A stretch of DNA of 40,897 bases from Candidatus Saccharimonadota bacterium. Its GTDB lineage: Bacteria > Patescibacteriota > Saccharimonadia > Saccharimonadales > Saccharimonadaceae. Positions 23,394-31,920 of this stretch are shown in pieces. Both the position numbers and the translations under genes were made by a program. The stretch covers positions 1-40,897 of the forward strand of contig JAFWHD010000001.1 in the NCBI GenBank assembly GCA_017512085.1, given 5' to 3'. The notes beneath the pieces were generated by a model. That model made no database searches, had not been told where the DNA came from, and was given only the letters and a program-made list of their open reading frames with translations. Every line of letters starts with the position of its first letter. Positions within the stretch are counted from its first letter, which is position 1.

Positions 23394-25034
23394 CTAAATC
23401 ACATTTATTAGCGGCGCTCGCCATTTTTCTGGATATTCTTCTAGGCTCAGCATCTCCGCTATCGTTGCCGCAAGATTTGAAAGCCCCGGATTGCTCACTG
23501 CCGCTACACGATATCGCTTTGCATTTTCCGTATTATCATATATTATACATGGCACTTTATTAGTTGTATGTGAAGTTTTCGGCTGACCATTCTTATCAAT
23601 CAATTCTTCCGCATTTCCATGGTCCGCTACTACTATCAGTACACCACCTAGCTCGTCACATTTTTCCGCTATCCGCGCAAGCGACAAATCTATCGCTTCC
23701 ATCGCCACTATCGTTGCCTGTATATCCGCTGTATGCCCCACCATATCACCACCTGGGAAATTAATTCGTACGAATTTATAATTATCCATGTTTTCTATCA
23801 CCGCATCCGTAATCTCCGCCGCCCGCATCCACGGTCTCGTCTCAAAAGGCTCTGTATATGAATCTATCTGGATAAATTCTTCATTATCATATTTATCATA
23901 ACTATCACCGTCAAAATAATAAGTGAGATGACCAAATTTCACCGTCTCTGTCACTGCAAGCTGCGAAACTCCTTGCTCATGCAAAAATTCATGTAGCGTA
24001 TCCGTAATCTTCACTGGTGTCACTAACTGATGTTCTGGCACATGCGTATCACTATTATATTCTGTCATCCCCACAAAATACACATCATCTGGTCGATAAT
24101 CTCCGCGGTCAAAATACGGAAAATCATAATATGTAAATGCCATCGCTATTTCTATTGCTCGGTCCGCTCGAAAATCAAAATAAATAAACGCATCACCTTT
24201 TTCCACTTTCCCTATTGGTTCTTCTTTGGAATTTACCACTACGAAAGGTGGCAAATATTGATCTTGTACGTGAGGATCTATTCTTCGAAGCATCGCTACC
24301 GCTTCCTCTGCTGAATGGAAATAATAATCAGCTTCGCCATTTACCATCATATCCCATCCTCTCGCAACTACCGTCCAATCATTTTCATAACGATCCGCCA
24401 CCGTCACCATACGACCACCACCTGAAGCGATTTTTATATCTGCATCTGGAAATCTTTCCACGAAATCTTCAAATCGTCGTATATATTTCGGTTCCGATCT
24501 CGGCCCCACATCTCGCCCATCAAACACCGCATGCACACGCATTTTTCTCACCCCTGCTTTATATGCCTCCGCTATCATTTGTTCCAAATGCGAAATATGA
24601 CTATGTACCCCACCATCAGAAAAAATCCCTGCAAAATGCAAGGTATGTTGCGCTTTACGATTTTCCCACATATTTGGATTATTCGCAATTCCTACTTCAT
24701 TTCCATCCAAGACTTTTCGTATTGCTTCTTTCCACGCCTGACTCTCAAAAACTTCTCCCGAATTAAAAGCCTCCTCAATACGAGCAATACCGTATTTGAT
24801 GATTTGCCCACATCCCATCGTATTGTGTCCCACCTCAGAATTTCCCATCTGCCCTGGAATCAGACCTACCGCTTCTCCTGACGCTGAAATGGCTATATGC
24901 GGATAATTTCGCGCCGCATTCCCCAGCCATGCAGTCCGTGCTTTTGCGACCGCATTTCCAGGTCCATCAGGCGCCAATCCCACTCCATCCAAAATTGCTA
25001 AAACTATCGGCCCATCATACTTAAGTTTATCCAT
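23394..25034 (-). CDS. gpmI: 2,3-bisphosphoglycerate-independent phosphoglycerate mutase
   Basis: 546 residues, converts 3-phosphoglycerate to 2-phosphoglycerate in lower glycolysis with two Mn ions. Metal-site Asp in AILDGVGLAPDGPGNA, nucleophilic Ser in GQMGNSEVGHNTMG (about residue 63), AVFDGRDVGPRS, and metal ligands in GGDMVGHT and VVADHGNAEEL are all visible. Length is a little above the usual 510. TGATATAAT stands 6 nt before ATG, so the mRNA is leaderless and independent of the agmatine genes upstream. Confidence 0.96.
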   Translation of the reverse strand: MDKLKYDGPIVLAILDGVGLAPDGPGNAVAKARTAWLGNAARNYPHIAISASGEAVGLIPGQMGNSEVGHNTMGCGQIIKYGIARIEEAFNSGEVFESQAWKEAIRKVLDGNEVGIANNPNMWENRKAQHTLHFAGIFSDGGVHSHISHLEQMIAEAYKAGVRKMRVHAVFDGRDVGPRSEPKYIRRFEDFVERFPDADIKIASGGGRMVTVADRYENDWTVVARGWDMMVNGEADYYFHSAEEAVAMLRRIDPHVQDQYLPPFVVVNSKEEPIGKVEKGDAFIYFDFRADRAIEIAMAFTYYDFPYFDRGDYRPDDVYFVGMTEYNSDTHVPEHQLVTPVKITDTLHEFLHEQGVSQLAVTETVKFGHLTYYFDGDSYDKYDNEEFIQIDSYTEPFETRPWMRAAEITDAVIENMDNYKFVRINFPGGDMVGHTADIQATIVAMEAIDLSLARIAEKCDELGGVLIVVADHGNAEELIDKNGQPKTSHTTNKVPCIIYDNTENAKRYRVAAVSNPGLSNLAATIAEMLSLEEYPEKWRAPLINVI

Positions 25035-25049
25035 AAATACATTATATCA
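25035..25049 (-). promoter_or_regulatory. Extended -10 box, leaderless start of gpmI
   Basis: TGATATAAT with TATAAT at 25041-25046 (minus strand), 6 nt from ATG 25034. Confidence 0.65.
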
Positions 25050-25115
25050 TATAATATTAAACAAAAAAGAGATTTAATTAAGTTAGTTTTACAAACATTT
25101 GACCTCTTAAGGAAT

Positions 25116-25255
25116 TTTCAACTAATTACCCCATCTGGGACAATCTCCCGGAAAACACCGGAAAAGTCAAGTTCATTATTTTATCAGGACTTGTCCAGAA
25201 CTAAACTTTACTTTTCCGGTTTTGAAGGCGTCCCAGATGGGGTATTAGTTGGAAA
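25116..25255 (+). repeat. Family I palindromic element, copy 3
   Basis: 140 bp between aguA and gpmI. Outer arms TTTCAACTAATTACCCCATC and its near-complement (one bulged T). Same core; cap GGAC-TT-GTCC; inner stem changed to AAGTTCA/TAAACTT. Confidence 0.9.
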
Positions 25256-25277
25256 TATGAAAAATATTTTCACATTT

Positions 25278-26375
25278 TTAAGCTTTCGGCACCTGCTGTG
25301 TAATACAGTGGATGTTTCCACCACCAAGCAAAATCTCTCGCGCATAGATTGGCTCTATTTGCCGGTCTGGCAAAAGTTCTTGTAGCAATCGTATCGCCGC
25401 TTCATCATGCTCATCATCACCAAAAATAGGCAATATCACTGCACCATTACAATTATAATAATTCACATATGATGCTGGCAATCTGTCGCCCTCATTCCGC
25501 GGGAAAGTTCCTTCCACTACATCTACCCCCTCTGACTCTTCCTTAGTAATAGTCACCACATTTGGTACATGCATTTTATAAATCTCAAGTTTCCGCCCCT
25601 TAGCGTCCGTCTCTCCCGACAAATAATCAAACGCCTCCTTAGACCTCTCATGTTGCGGATCATTTTCATTATCTTCCCACGCTAACACTACTTTTCCAGG
25701 CGCTACAAATTGACAAATATTATCTACATGTCCATTTGTATCTTGATCCATGTAGATTCCGCGCGGTATCCACAATACTTTTTCCGCACCACAATACTCA
25801 AGCAATTTATTTTCAATTTCTTCTTTCGTCAGTTCTGGATTTCGCCCTTTATCCAATAATGTTTCTTCCGTCACTAATAATGTTCCCTCGCCATCACTAT
25901 GTACTGAGCCACCTTCTAGTACAAATCCATCTGCACGATATCTATCCACTTTTTCAATTGCCGCCATTTTGCTTGCAATCAAATCATCTAAATCCCACGG
26001 AAAATAAATACCATTATATAATCCACCATAACCGTTAAATTCCCAATCCACCGCGCGCATCTCGCCCTTGTCATTTACTACCATTGTCGCACCAGTATCG
26101 CGAATCCACGAATCATTATTACTTATTTCCACGACCGATACATTTTCCATGTTCATACCAAGCACATGTGCATACTGCGACTGATTCACACCAAGCACCA
26201 CAGGCTCATATTTCGCAATCGCCTCCACCACATTTCTAAATGCTTCCTGTGCCGGCTTCGCTCCACCTCGCCAGTTATCCGGTCGCTCCGGCCACAGCAA
26301 ATAAGTACATTTATGTTCGCTAAGTTCCGACGGCATATAAAATCCGTCTTGCTTAGGCGTAGAATCTAATTTCAT
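25278..26375 (-). CDS. aguA: Agmatine deiminase
   Basis: 365 residues, guanidino-modifying (PPAD-type) hydrolase: agmatine to N-carbamoylputrescine plus ammonia. N-terminal region MPSELSEHKCTYLLWPERPDNWRGG, NNDSWIRDTGAT, DGFVLEGGSVHSDGEGT, the His of TNGHVDNICQF and the catalytic Cys in GGGNIHCITQQ match the family; the WPERPDNWR start separates it from arginine deiminase. An AAGGAG Shine-Dalgarno lies just before ATG. Last gene of the agmatine cluster, separated from the antiporter by a 178-bp structured element. Confidence 0.95.
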   Translation of the reverse strand: MKLDSTPKQDGFYMPSELSEHKCTYLLWPERPDNWRGGAKPAQEAFRNVVEAIAKYEPVVLGVNQSQYAHVLGMNMENVSVVEISNNDSWIRDTGATMVVNDKGEMRAVDWEFNGYGGLYNGIYFPWDLDDLIASKMAAIEKVDRYRADGFVLEGGSVHSDGEGTLLVTEETLLDKGRNPELTKEEIENKLLEYCGAEKVLWIPRGIYMDQDTNGHVDNICQFVAPGKVVLAWEDNENDPQHERSKEAFDYLSGETDAKGRKLEIYKMHVPNVVTITKEESEGVDVVEGTFPRNEGDRLPASYVNYYNCNGAVILPIFGDDEHDEAAIRLLQELLPDRQIEPIYAREILLGGGNIHCITQQVPKA

Positions 26376-26404
26376 TTTCTCCTTTCAATATTGGAATTAT
26401 ATCT

Positions 26405-26582
26405 ATTTTAAAAAGATTGGTTTTGTAAGCATTTGTCTAGCCCAAGAAAATTTTGAGAATTTTAGAAAATTATCAGGTGCGAACCGTGAAGACAGCCGTG
26501 AGACATCTGTAATTTTCGTTAAGAAATTCGAAAAATTTTCCTGGCGCGTAAACAACCGCGAACAAAACCAACTTTTTAAAAT
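26405..26582 (+). repeat. Family II palindromic element, copy A
   Basis: 178 bp in the agmatine cluster, starting 4 nt after the antiporter stop (minus-strand view). Outer arms 26405-26426/26562-26582 (TGGTTTTGT end) pair with one bulge; inner arms 26446-26472/26510-26540 pair too. Unpaired motifs (GCATT, CCGTGAGAC, CGTTAA, GGCG.G, ACCGC) are shared with copy B while arm sequences are not. Confidence 0.85.
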
Positions 26583-26586
26583 ATTA

Positions 26587-28050
26587 TTATTTGAGTGATT
26601 TTCTTTTTGTACTACGCGCCAGTTTCGCCTGTTTGTCTTTATACGACATTCGGCAAACCATTATTTCACCTATTACTATACATACCACAGTTGAAATAAT
26701 TAGTGTAGCGTTTCCTTCAATTGCTTCCCATGAAAACTCTGGAATAAGAGTAAAGAATAGTGAAACAATTAGTAAGACCAATGGTACGATACCCATAATC
26801 CATCGCATCGCCGGTCCAACTTTTATCCAATAGCCATCCTTGACTTGCTGACCTTTTTTATGCAGTTTGATAAACGCTGCAAATAGTGGAATGTAAGACA
26901 ATAGCAAACATACAAGTGACAAATCAAAGAATGCCCAGAACATATTTGTTAATTCTTCCGCTTCTGGGAACACATAAGCTAGCACGATACCCGCTACCGC
27001 TAGTACCCCAGCTACGATACCAGTCCAGATGCCCACTACATATGGCACACCATCTTTATTGGTTTTGCGCCACGATTTCGGGAACATTCCATCTCGTGCT
27101 GCGTATGCAATCACCGAATACACACCGAAATTCCATGACGAAATATTTGAAATCAACGTCACAATGAATAGCAATCCTACCGTAATTAAAATCGCTTGAA
27201 TTGCCTCTGCTGCAACTCCCGCATTTGTAAGCAAGATTTCCCACGCATCAAGCACGCCCGTATCAGTCGAGATTTCTGCAAAAGGTGTTCCAACGCCTAA
27301 AGCAAATGACGGCAAGATATAAAAGATAGCAATCAAAACACCACCAAGCAGTATCGCCTGCGGAATTTGCTTCTTTGGATTATCCATATCGTCATAGAAT
27401 GTCCCCACCACCTCAAATCCAAGCATATTAAAGATAATCAGTGATACGAAAGATAACCCCGCCCAATCTATTCCGCCATCTGCGGATGCCAATGGTACTA
27501 AGTCATGCCATGATTCAATTGGATTTGCAGTTCCGTGCGTGAAAAGAATATAAAATCCTAGCACGCCCACACCAGCGAGGATTACAATTTTAAGAATCGC
27601 ACCAATATTTGCCACCCAGTCGGACTGCGAAATTCGCAACATCCCGAGCACCGTCACTAATACGATGTAGGCAACCTGGATGATTAATACAGCGGTCATC
27701 GAAAGTTCAATCCCAAACATCTGCATTAGTAGAGACGTAATGAGATCGGCAAGTGATGCAATCCATAGCGGATAATTCACCCAGTAAAACCAGGCTACTC
27801 TCGCTGCCCATTTTTTTCCAAAGGCTTTCTTAATCCAGGTATACATTCCGCCTTCGGATGGATACTGCGTACCTAGTTCCGCCGAAATAAGTGCATATGG
27901 CACGAAAAACCCAATGAGCATAATCGCCCACCAAATGTACATCGAATTTCCAATCGATGCCGTCGGTGCCACCGCGTCCACGACGAGAATTATACAGACT
28001 GTCGCCAGCACCGCCGAAAACAGCCTGAATTTATATTTTTTCTTTGGCAT
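26587..28050 (-). CDS. APC-superfamily amino acid/amine antiporter, probably agmatine-putrescine
   Basis: 487 residues with about 12 hydrophobic helices and the APC start (FRLFSAVLATVCIILVVDAVAPTASIGNSMYIWW) followed by ISAELGTQYPSEGGMYTWIKKAFG, a typical APC helix 2-3 consensus. Position between aguA and the carbamoyltransferase gene points to exchange of agmatine for putrescine, as AguD does in lactic acid bacteria. That substrate is inferred from context. An AAGGAGG Shine-Dalgarno lies before ATG. Confidence 0.82.
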   Translation of the reverse strand: MPKKKYKFRLFSAVLATVCIILVVDAVAPTASIGNSMYIWWAIMLIGFFVPYALISAELGTQYPSEGGMYTWIKKAFGKKWAARVAWFYWVNYPLWIASLADLITSLLMQMFGIELSMTAVLIIQVAYIVLVTVLGMLRISQSDWVANIGAILKIVILAGVGVLGFYILFTHGTANPIESWHDLVPLASADGGIDWAGLSFVSLIIFNMLGFEVVGTFYDDMDNPKKQIPQAILLGGVLIAIFYILPSFALGVGTPFAEISTDTGVLDAWEILLTNAGVAAEAIQAILITVGLLFIVTLISNISSWNFGVYSVIAYAARDGMFPKSWRKTNKDGVPYVVGIWTGIVAGVLAVAGIVLAYVFPEAEELTNMFWAFFDLSLVCLLLSYIPLFAAFIKLHKKGQQVKDGYWIKVGPAMRWIMGIVPLVLLIVSLFFTLIPEFSWEAIEGNATLIISTVVCIVIGEIMVCRMSYKDKQAKLARSTKRKSLK

Positions 28051-28116
28051 TACTTTTGCCTCCTTTTTTGTTTTTATTATTTATCATCCACCGGCACGCA
28101 GCCTAGGCTCATTTAC

Positions 28117-29133
28117 TTATTTTTTATCCTGTTGCTCCTTGATATAATCCAACGTCATCTGTGCTACTCTGCCGAAATACAATACTAGTGCTCTCTGCGC
28201 TGTTAATCTATTTTCTGCTTCATCAAACGCAAGCGAATGTGGACCATCTAGTACCGAATCCGTTACTTCCTCATTACGATTCGCAGGCAAACAATGTAGG
28301 AATTTCACATTTTCATTTCCAGTCGCTTCAATCATCTCGTCATTCACTTGATACTTTGGATAAAAATCTTTCATATATACATCTTTTGGCGTCTCCTTAT
28401 CGTACAAACCATACCAGACATCGGTATATAAGAAGTCAGCACCTTCCAAATCTTTTGGATCATCCGACCATTTTGCCGAGCCACCATACCGCTCGCCATT
28501 CTTTCTACCAATTTCTAACCACTCATCCGCAATCTTATGATTTTTTGGACCATAGTGTACAAAATTCATTCCTAACTTCGTTGAAATCTCACAAATCGTA
28601 TTACACACTTGCGTCGCATCCCCCACGAAAACCACTTTTACGTCATTCGGTCGCTTACCTTTTGGCCAATTATCGAATATGGTAATCATATCACCTATTC
28701 CTTGCGTTGGATGGACTCGGTCACTCATGCCATTTATTGTAGGTACACCAGAATATTTTGCCAAAGCCTCAATCGATTCATGCCTATCCACACGTGCCAT
28801 CACCATATCGCACATCCGTCCAAAAACTTTCGCAGTATCTTCTATCGTCTCGTGTGCTCCAAGTTGTATTGCACCAGGCGCTAGATTTAAAGCATGCCCA
28901 CCCAATTGCTCCATCGCCACTTCAAAGCTAATCCTCGTCCTCGTAGATTTTTGTTCAAATAACATTGCAAGATTTTTATGATAGAGTGAATTAAGATATC
29001 CTCCACTCTTGATAAAACTACGCACAGTCCGCGCCGTCTTAATAATATCCACGATTTCTGACTGATCAAAATCCGCCGTATCGAGAAAATCTTTTTTACT
29101 TGGTTCTTTATGTCTTAATGTATACCCATCCAT
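28117..29133 (-). CDS. Putrescine carbamoyltransferase
   Basis: 338 residues, aspartate/ornithine carbamoyltransferase family. Carbamoyl-phosphate site QKSTRTRISFE (about 61-71), HPTQ and HCLPANR are conserved. The ornithine-specific DxxxSMG stretch is replaced by YTDVWYGLYD, and GADFLYTDVWYGLY, FYPKYQVN and INGMSD match what I remember of enterococcal putrescine carbamoyltransferase. Together with aguA next door this favours phosphorolysis of carbamoylputrescine to putrescine and carbamoyl phosphate over an ornithine role. Start at 29133 (MDGYTLRHK) because TGTATAAT ends 7 nt upstream; three more codons would lie in the promoter. It therefore has its own promoter behind element B. Confidence 0.87.
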   Translation of the reverse strand: MDGYTLRHKEPSKKDFLDTADFDQSEIVDIIKTARTVRSFIKSGGYLNSLYHKNLAMLFEQKSTRTRISFEVAMEQLGGHALNLAPGAIQLGAHETIEDTAKVFGRMCDMVMARVDRHESIEALAKYSGVPTINGMSDRVHPTQGIGDMITIFDNWPKGKRPNDVKVVFVGDATQVCNTICEISTKLGMNFVHYGPKNHKIADEWLEIGRKNGERYGGSAKWSDDPKDLEGADFLYTDVWYGLYDKETPKDVYMKDFYPKYQVNDEMIEATGNENVKFLHCLPANRNEEVTDSVLDGPHSLAFDEAENRLTAQRALVLYFGRVAQMTLDYIKEQQDKK

Positions 29134-29181
29134 ATTCCTCATTATACACTAATGATAAAAAAGCACAAGTATTAAATTTCC

Positions 29182-29359
29182 AGAAGCGAAAAAGTATTTT
29201 TTGCGAGCATTAAACGAACCCGTGAAAAATATGAGAAATTTAGGAAAAAATCCGCAGCGAGACCCCCATCCGGCGTGAGACGCGGTTTTTTCCGTTAAAA
29301 ATTTCTCATATTTTTCCCCGGCGTGGAGTTTACCGCTTGCAAAAACACTTTTTCGCTTC
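29182..29359 (+). repeat. Family II palindromic element, copy B
   Basis: 178 bp, ending 6 nt from the carbamate kinase stop. Outer arms 29182-29207/29336-29359 (AGAAGCGAAAAAGT side) and inner arms 29222-29255/29281-29317 (GAAAAATATGAGAAATTT side) pair almost fully. Same length, layout and orientation as copy A, but different arm sequences. Confidence 0.87.
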
Positions 29360-29365
29360 TACAAT

Positions 29366-30307
29366 TTAATCCTTTATTCTCGTACCAGCTTTCCCAGCAA
29401 GTGCTAATTTGAGATTGTCAATATCAGTAATTATTCCCTCGCCACCAAATTTTGCAAATTTCATCGCTGCTTCTACTTTTGGTAGCATTGAACCAGACTT
29501 AAACTGTCCTTGTTTTTTATATTCTAGTGCTTCAGGAATTGTAAGCGCACCTAACGTCTGCTCATCAGGAGTACCATAATTTATACACGCATTTGGCACA
29601 GCAGTCACCGAGACAAACACATCAGCTTTCACAAGTTCTGCCAATTTTTCTGCCGCATAATCTTTGTCAATTACTGCGTCAATTCCTTTTACTCGTTTTA
29701 ATACGCGAGTACGATATACAGGTACCCCACCACCACCTGCCGCTATTACGATTACTCCATCTTTTACCAGTTCTAATATTGCCTTTTTCTCTACAATATC
29801 CACTGGCTTTGGCGATGCTACTACTCGTCGCCATCCCCGACCCGCATCTTCCTTTACTACCCACTTTTTTTCTCTTGCTAGTTTTTTCGCTTCCACTTCA
29901 CTATAAAACTGCCCAATTGGTTTCGTGGGATTATCAAATGCTGGATCATTTTTATCCACCACGACTTGCGAGACTACTGTTACTACTTTTGGATTCTTTC
30001 TTCCGCGTTTTATAAACGCATTTTCTATCGCCTGTGTCAGCCAATAACCTATCTGTCCCTGACTCATCGCTACCGCTGTTTCTAGCGGCATGGCTGGCGC
30101 TTTTTCTGTTGCACCCGCCTCTTCATGTATAAGAATATTTCCTACCTGCGGACCATTTCCATGCGCGATAACTATCTCATATTTATCCGCCAGTTCCGCC
30201 ACCATTTCGCCCACGGACACCGCTATTTTTTTCTGTGCCTCTGCCGACGCTTCACCGTTTTTTTGCAAAGCATTCCCACCTAATGCTAATACTACTCTTT
30301 TTTTCAT
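29366..30307 (-). CDS. arcC: Carbamate kinase
   Basis: 313 residues, amino acid kinase fold. Transfers phosphate from carbamoyl phosphate to ADP, the ATP-yielding step. N-terminal LALGGNALQKNG, VIAHGNGPQVG, AAGGGGVPV and the C-terminal SGSMLPKVEAAMKF are diagnostic. In this cluster it would be the AguC-type enzyme. Lies 24 nt behind pgi with a GGGAGAT Shine-Dalgarno and also a nearby TATAAT, so it may be read from pgi or on its own. Confidence 0.95.
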   Translation of the reverse strand: MKKRVVLALGGNALQKNGEASAEAQKKIAVSVGEMVAELADKYEIVIAHGNGPQVGNILIHEEAGATEKAPAMPLETAVAMSQGQIGYWLTQAIENAFIKRGRKNPKVVTVVSQVVVDKNDPAFDNPTKPIGQFYSEVEAKKLAREKKWVVKEDAGRGWRRVVASPKPVDIVEKKAILELVKDGVIVIAAGGGGVPVYRTRVLKRVKGIDAVIDKDYAAEKLAELVKADVFVSVTAVPNACINYGTPDEQTLGALTIPEALEYKKQGQFKSGSMLPKVEAAMKFAKFGGEGIITDIDNLKLALAGKAGTRIKD

Positions 30308-30331
30308 TTTTATCTCCCACTATTATAATAA

Positions 30332-31465
30332 TTATCCATTCCCCATTAGTTTCTTCAGCTCCGCCTTATATGCTTCCACGCCTGGCTGATCAAAAGGATT
30401 TACGCCAAATAATTTCGCGCTCATCGCACACGCTAACTCAAAGAAATATATCAATTCCCCAAATCCCACTTCATCATACGATGACACTCCTATATCAAGT
30501 ACTGGAATTCCACCTTGGGCGTGTGCGATACGCACTGCTGCTACTACTTTTTCATTTATCTCATCCGTCGGGAAATCTATAATCGTCTCCCATAGATTCC
30601 GTCGTCCTTCCTGCATAAATTGCCCTAATGAATGTAAATCCGTAGAATAGATCACTGATGCCGGGAATACTCCTTGTTGATTTTTTCCTTCCGACTCGCC
30701 AAATAATTGTTTTAGCCACTCATTAAAATACATCGTCGCCGGTTCAAAACTCGCAAACACTTCCGTATCGTAGCCTTTCGTCGCTAGATCATATCGCATG
30801 AAAGCATATTTCGTCGCTGGCTCCACTGTCGTCTCCACCGCCGCCGATGCACCTTCTAGCAATTTATCAATATTCACTCCCGCTACCGCCATCGGCAAAA
30901 GTCCCACCGCCGAAAGCACCGAGTATCGCCCACCTATCGTATCTGGCACGACAAACCTCGTATATCCTGCCGCCTCTGCTTCGTCATGGAGAGCACCTTG
31001 ATGTCTATCCGTCGTCGCATAGATTCGCGAAAAAGCCTCCGTTTCGCCATATTTTTCTATTAGTTTTTTCTTGAATTCGCCAAAAGCCATCGCTGGCTCC
31101 AAAGTCGTTCCCGACTTAGAAATCACATTAATTGAAAAATCATGATCACCTACTTTTTCCAACGCCCTATCTAGTTCCCGTCGGCTAAGACTATTTCCCG
31201 CATAAATTATCTTCGTTTCCGACTTTGGCCTAAGAGCTTCAATAATCGCCCGATGTCCTAGATACGAACCACCTATCCCAATACACACTAGATATTCACT
31301 CTCATCCTGGATTTTTTTCGCCGCTTCTTTTATCCGTACAAATTCCCCCATATCCATCCCACGCGGCAATCTCAGCCATCCGCCCATCCGATTTCTCGCA
31401 ATCTCATGTAGAATCTTATTCGCCTTTTCCAGATCTACCTTTGGGCTAAAATTAACAGTAATCAT
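30332..31465 (-). CDS. pgi: Glucose-6-phosphate isomerase
   Basis: 377 residues, shorter than the 445-550 of most bacterial enzymes but with the signatures: CIGIGGSYLGHRA, ISKSGTTLEPAMAF and the C-terminal FGVNPFDQPGVEAYK with the catalytic Lys. Interconverts glucose-6-phosphate and fructose-6-phosphate. Start at 31465 chosen because GGAGG lies 5 nt upstream and TGCTATAAT about 25 nt before it; the frame is open nine codons more. Upstream is a family I element and divergent tRNA-Leu. Confidence 0.92.
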   Translation of the reverse strand: MITVNFSPKVDLEKANKILHEIARNRMGGWLRLPRGMDMGEFVRIKEAAKKIQDESEYLVCIGIGGSYLGHRAIIEALRPKSETKIIYAGNSLSRRELDRALEKVGDHDFSINVISKSGTTLEPAMAFGEFKKKLIEKYGETEAFSRIYATTDRHQGALHDEAEAAGYTRFVVPDTIGGRYSVLSAVGLLPMAVAGVNIDKLLEGASAAVETTVEPATKYAFMRYDLATKGYDTEVFASFEPATMYFNEWLKQLFGESEGKNQQGVFPASVIYSTDLHSLGQFMQEGRRNLWETIIDFPTDEINEKVVAAVRIAHAQGGIPVLDIGVSSYDEVGFGELIYFFELACAMSAKLFGVNPFDQPGVEAYKAELKKLMGNG

Positions 31466-31533
31466 TTTACCTCCATGTATATATATTGTCATTATAGCAT
31501 ATTCATTCTAAATATATAATATTCGCTACTTTC

Positions 31534-31669
31534 TAGCAATCACCCTATCTGGGACAATTTCCCGGAAAACACCGGAAAAGTCAAGTTCATTATCTCATCA
31601 GGGCTTGCCCAGAGCTAAACTTTACTTTTCCGGTTTTGGAGGCGTCCCAGATGGGGTGATTGTTAGATA
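31534..31669 (+). repeat. Family I palindromic element, copy 4
   Basis: 136 bp between divergent pgi and tRNA-Leu. Outer arms TCTAGCAATCACCCTATCTG and its complement pair over 24 bp, the two differences being G-T pairs. The cap is GGGC-TT-GCCC where other copies have GGAC/GTCC: a compensated change. Confidence 0.92.
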
Positions 31670-31721
31670 ATCCCCATATAATAATCCCAATTATATGATA
31701 TAATATATATTATAATATAAT

Positions 31722-31807
31722 GCCCGCTTGGCGGAATTGGTAGACGCGCTAGCTTCAGGTGCTAGTGTCTTTCAGACATACAGGTTCAAGTCCTGCAGCG
31801 GGCACCA
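31722..31807 (+). tRNA. tRNA-Leu (CAG anticodon)
   Basis: Acceptor GCCCGCT/AGCGGGC, anticodon stem CTAGC/GCTAG with loop TTCAGGT (anticodon CAG), a long class II variable arm (GTGTCTTTCAGACAT), T arm CAGGTTCAAGTCCTG and encoded CCA. TATAAT boxes precede it. Confidence 0.95.
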
Positions 31808-31884
31808 ATACGATTTTATGCCTCCAGTAGGTTTTTTTTAGTTGGGGACTTGACGCTTTGCGAACAAGTCCTGCAGCGGGCACA
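31808..31884 (+). repeat. tRNA-Leu trailer with anti-T-arm and duplicated tRNA 3' end
   Basis: CCTCCAGTAGG and eight T, then GTTGGGGACTTG (GGACTTG 31846-31852 is the complement of the T-arm segment), a short loop, and CAAGTCCTGCAGCGGGCAC (31865-31883), a second copy of the tRNA end. Same layout, and much the same linker, as after tRNA-Val. Confidence 0.75.
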
Positions 31885-31886
31885 AA

Positions 31887-31920
31887 TAAAAAATCATGAC
31901 CTTTCGGTCATAATTTTTTA
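31887..31920. terminator. Bidirectional terminator of the aminopeptidase gene and tRNA-Leu
   Basis: AAAAAATCATGACC with GGTCATAATTTTTT around CTTTC/TTTC loop; overlaps the stop codon of the aminopeptidase gene. Confidence 0.8.

Noticed and set aside
28117-29133. Ornithine carbamoyltransferase
   Set aside because: The ornithine-binding SMG motif is replaced by the putrescine-enzyme pattern and the neighbours are agmatine genes.
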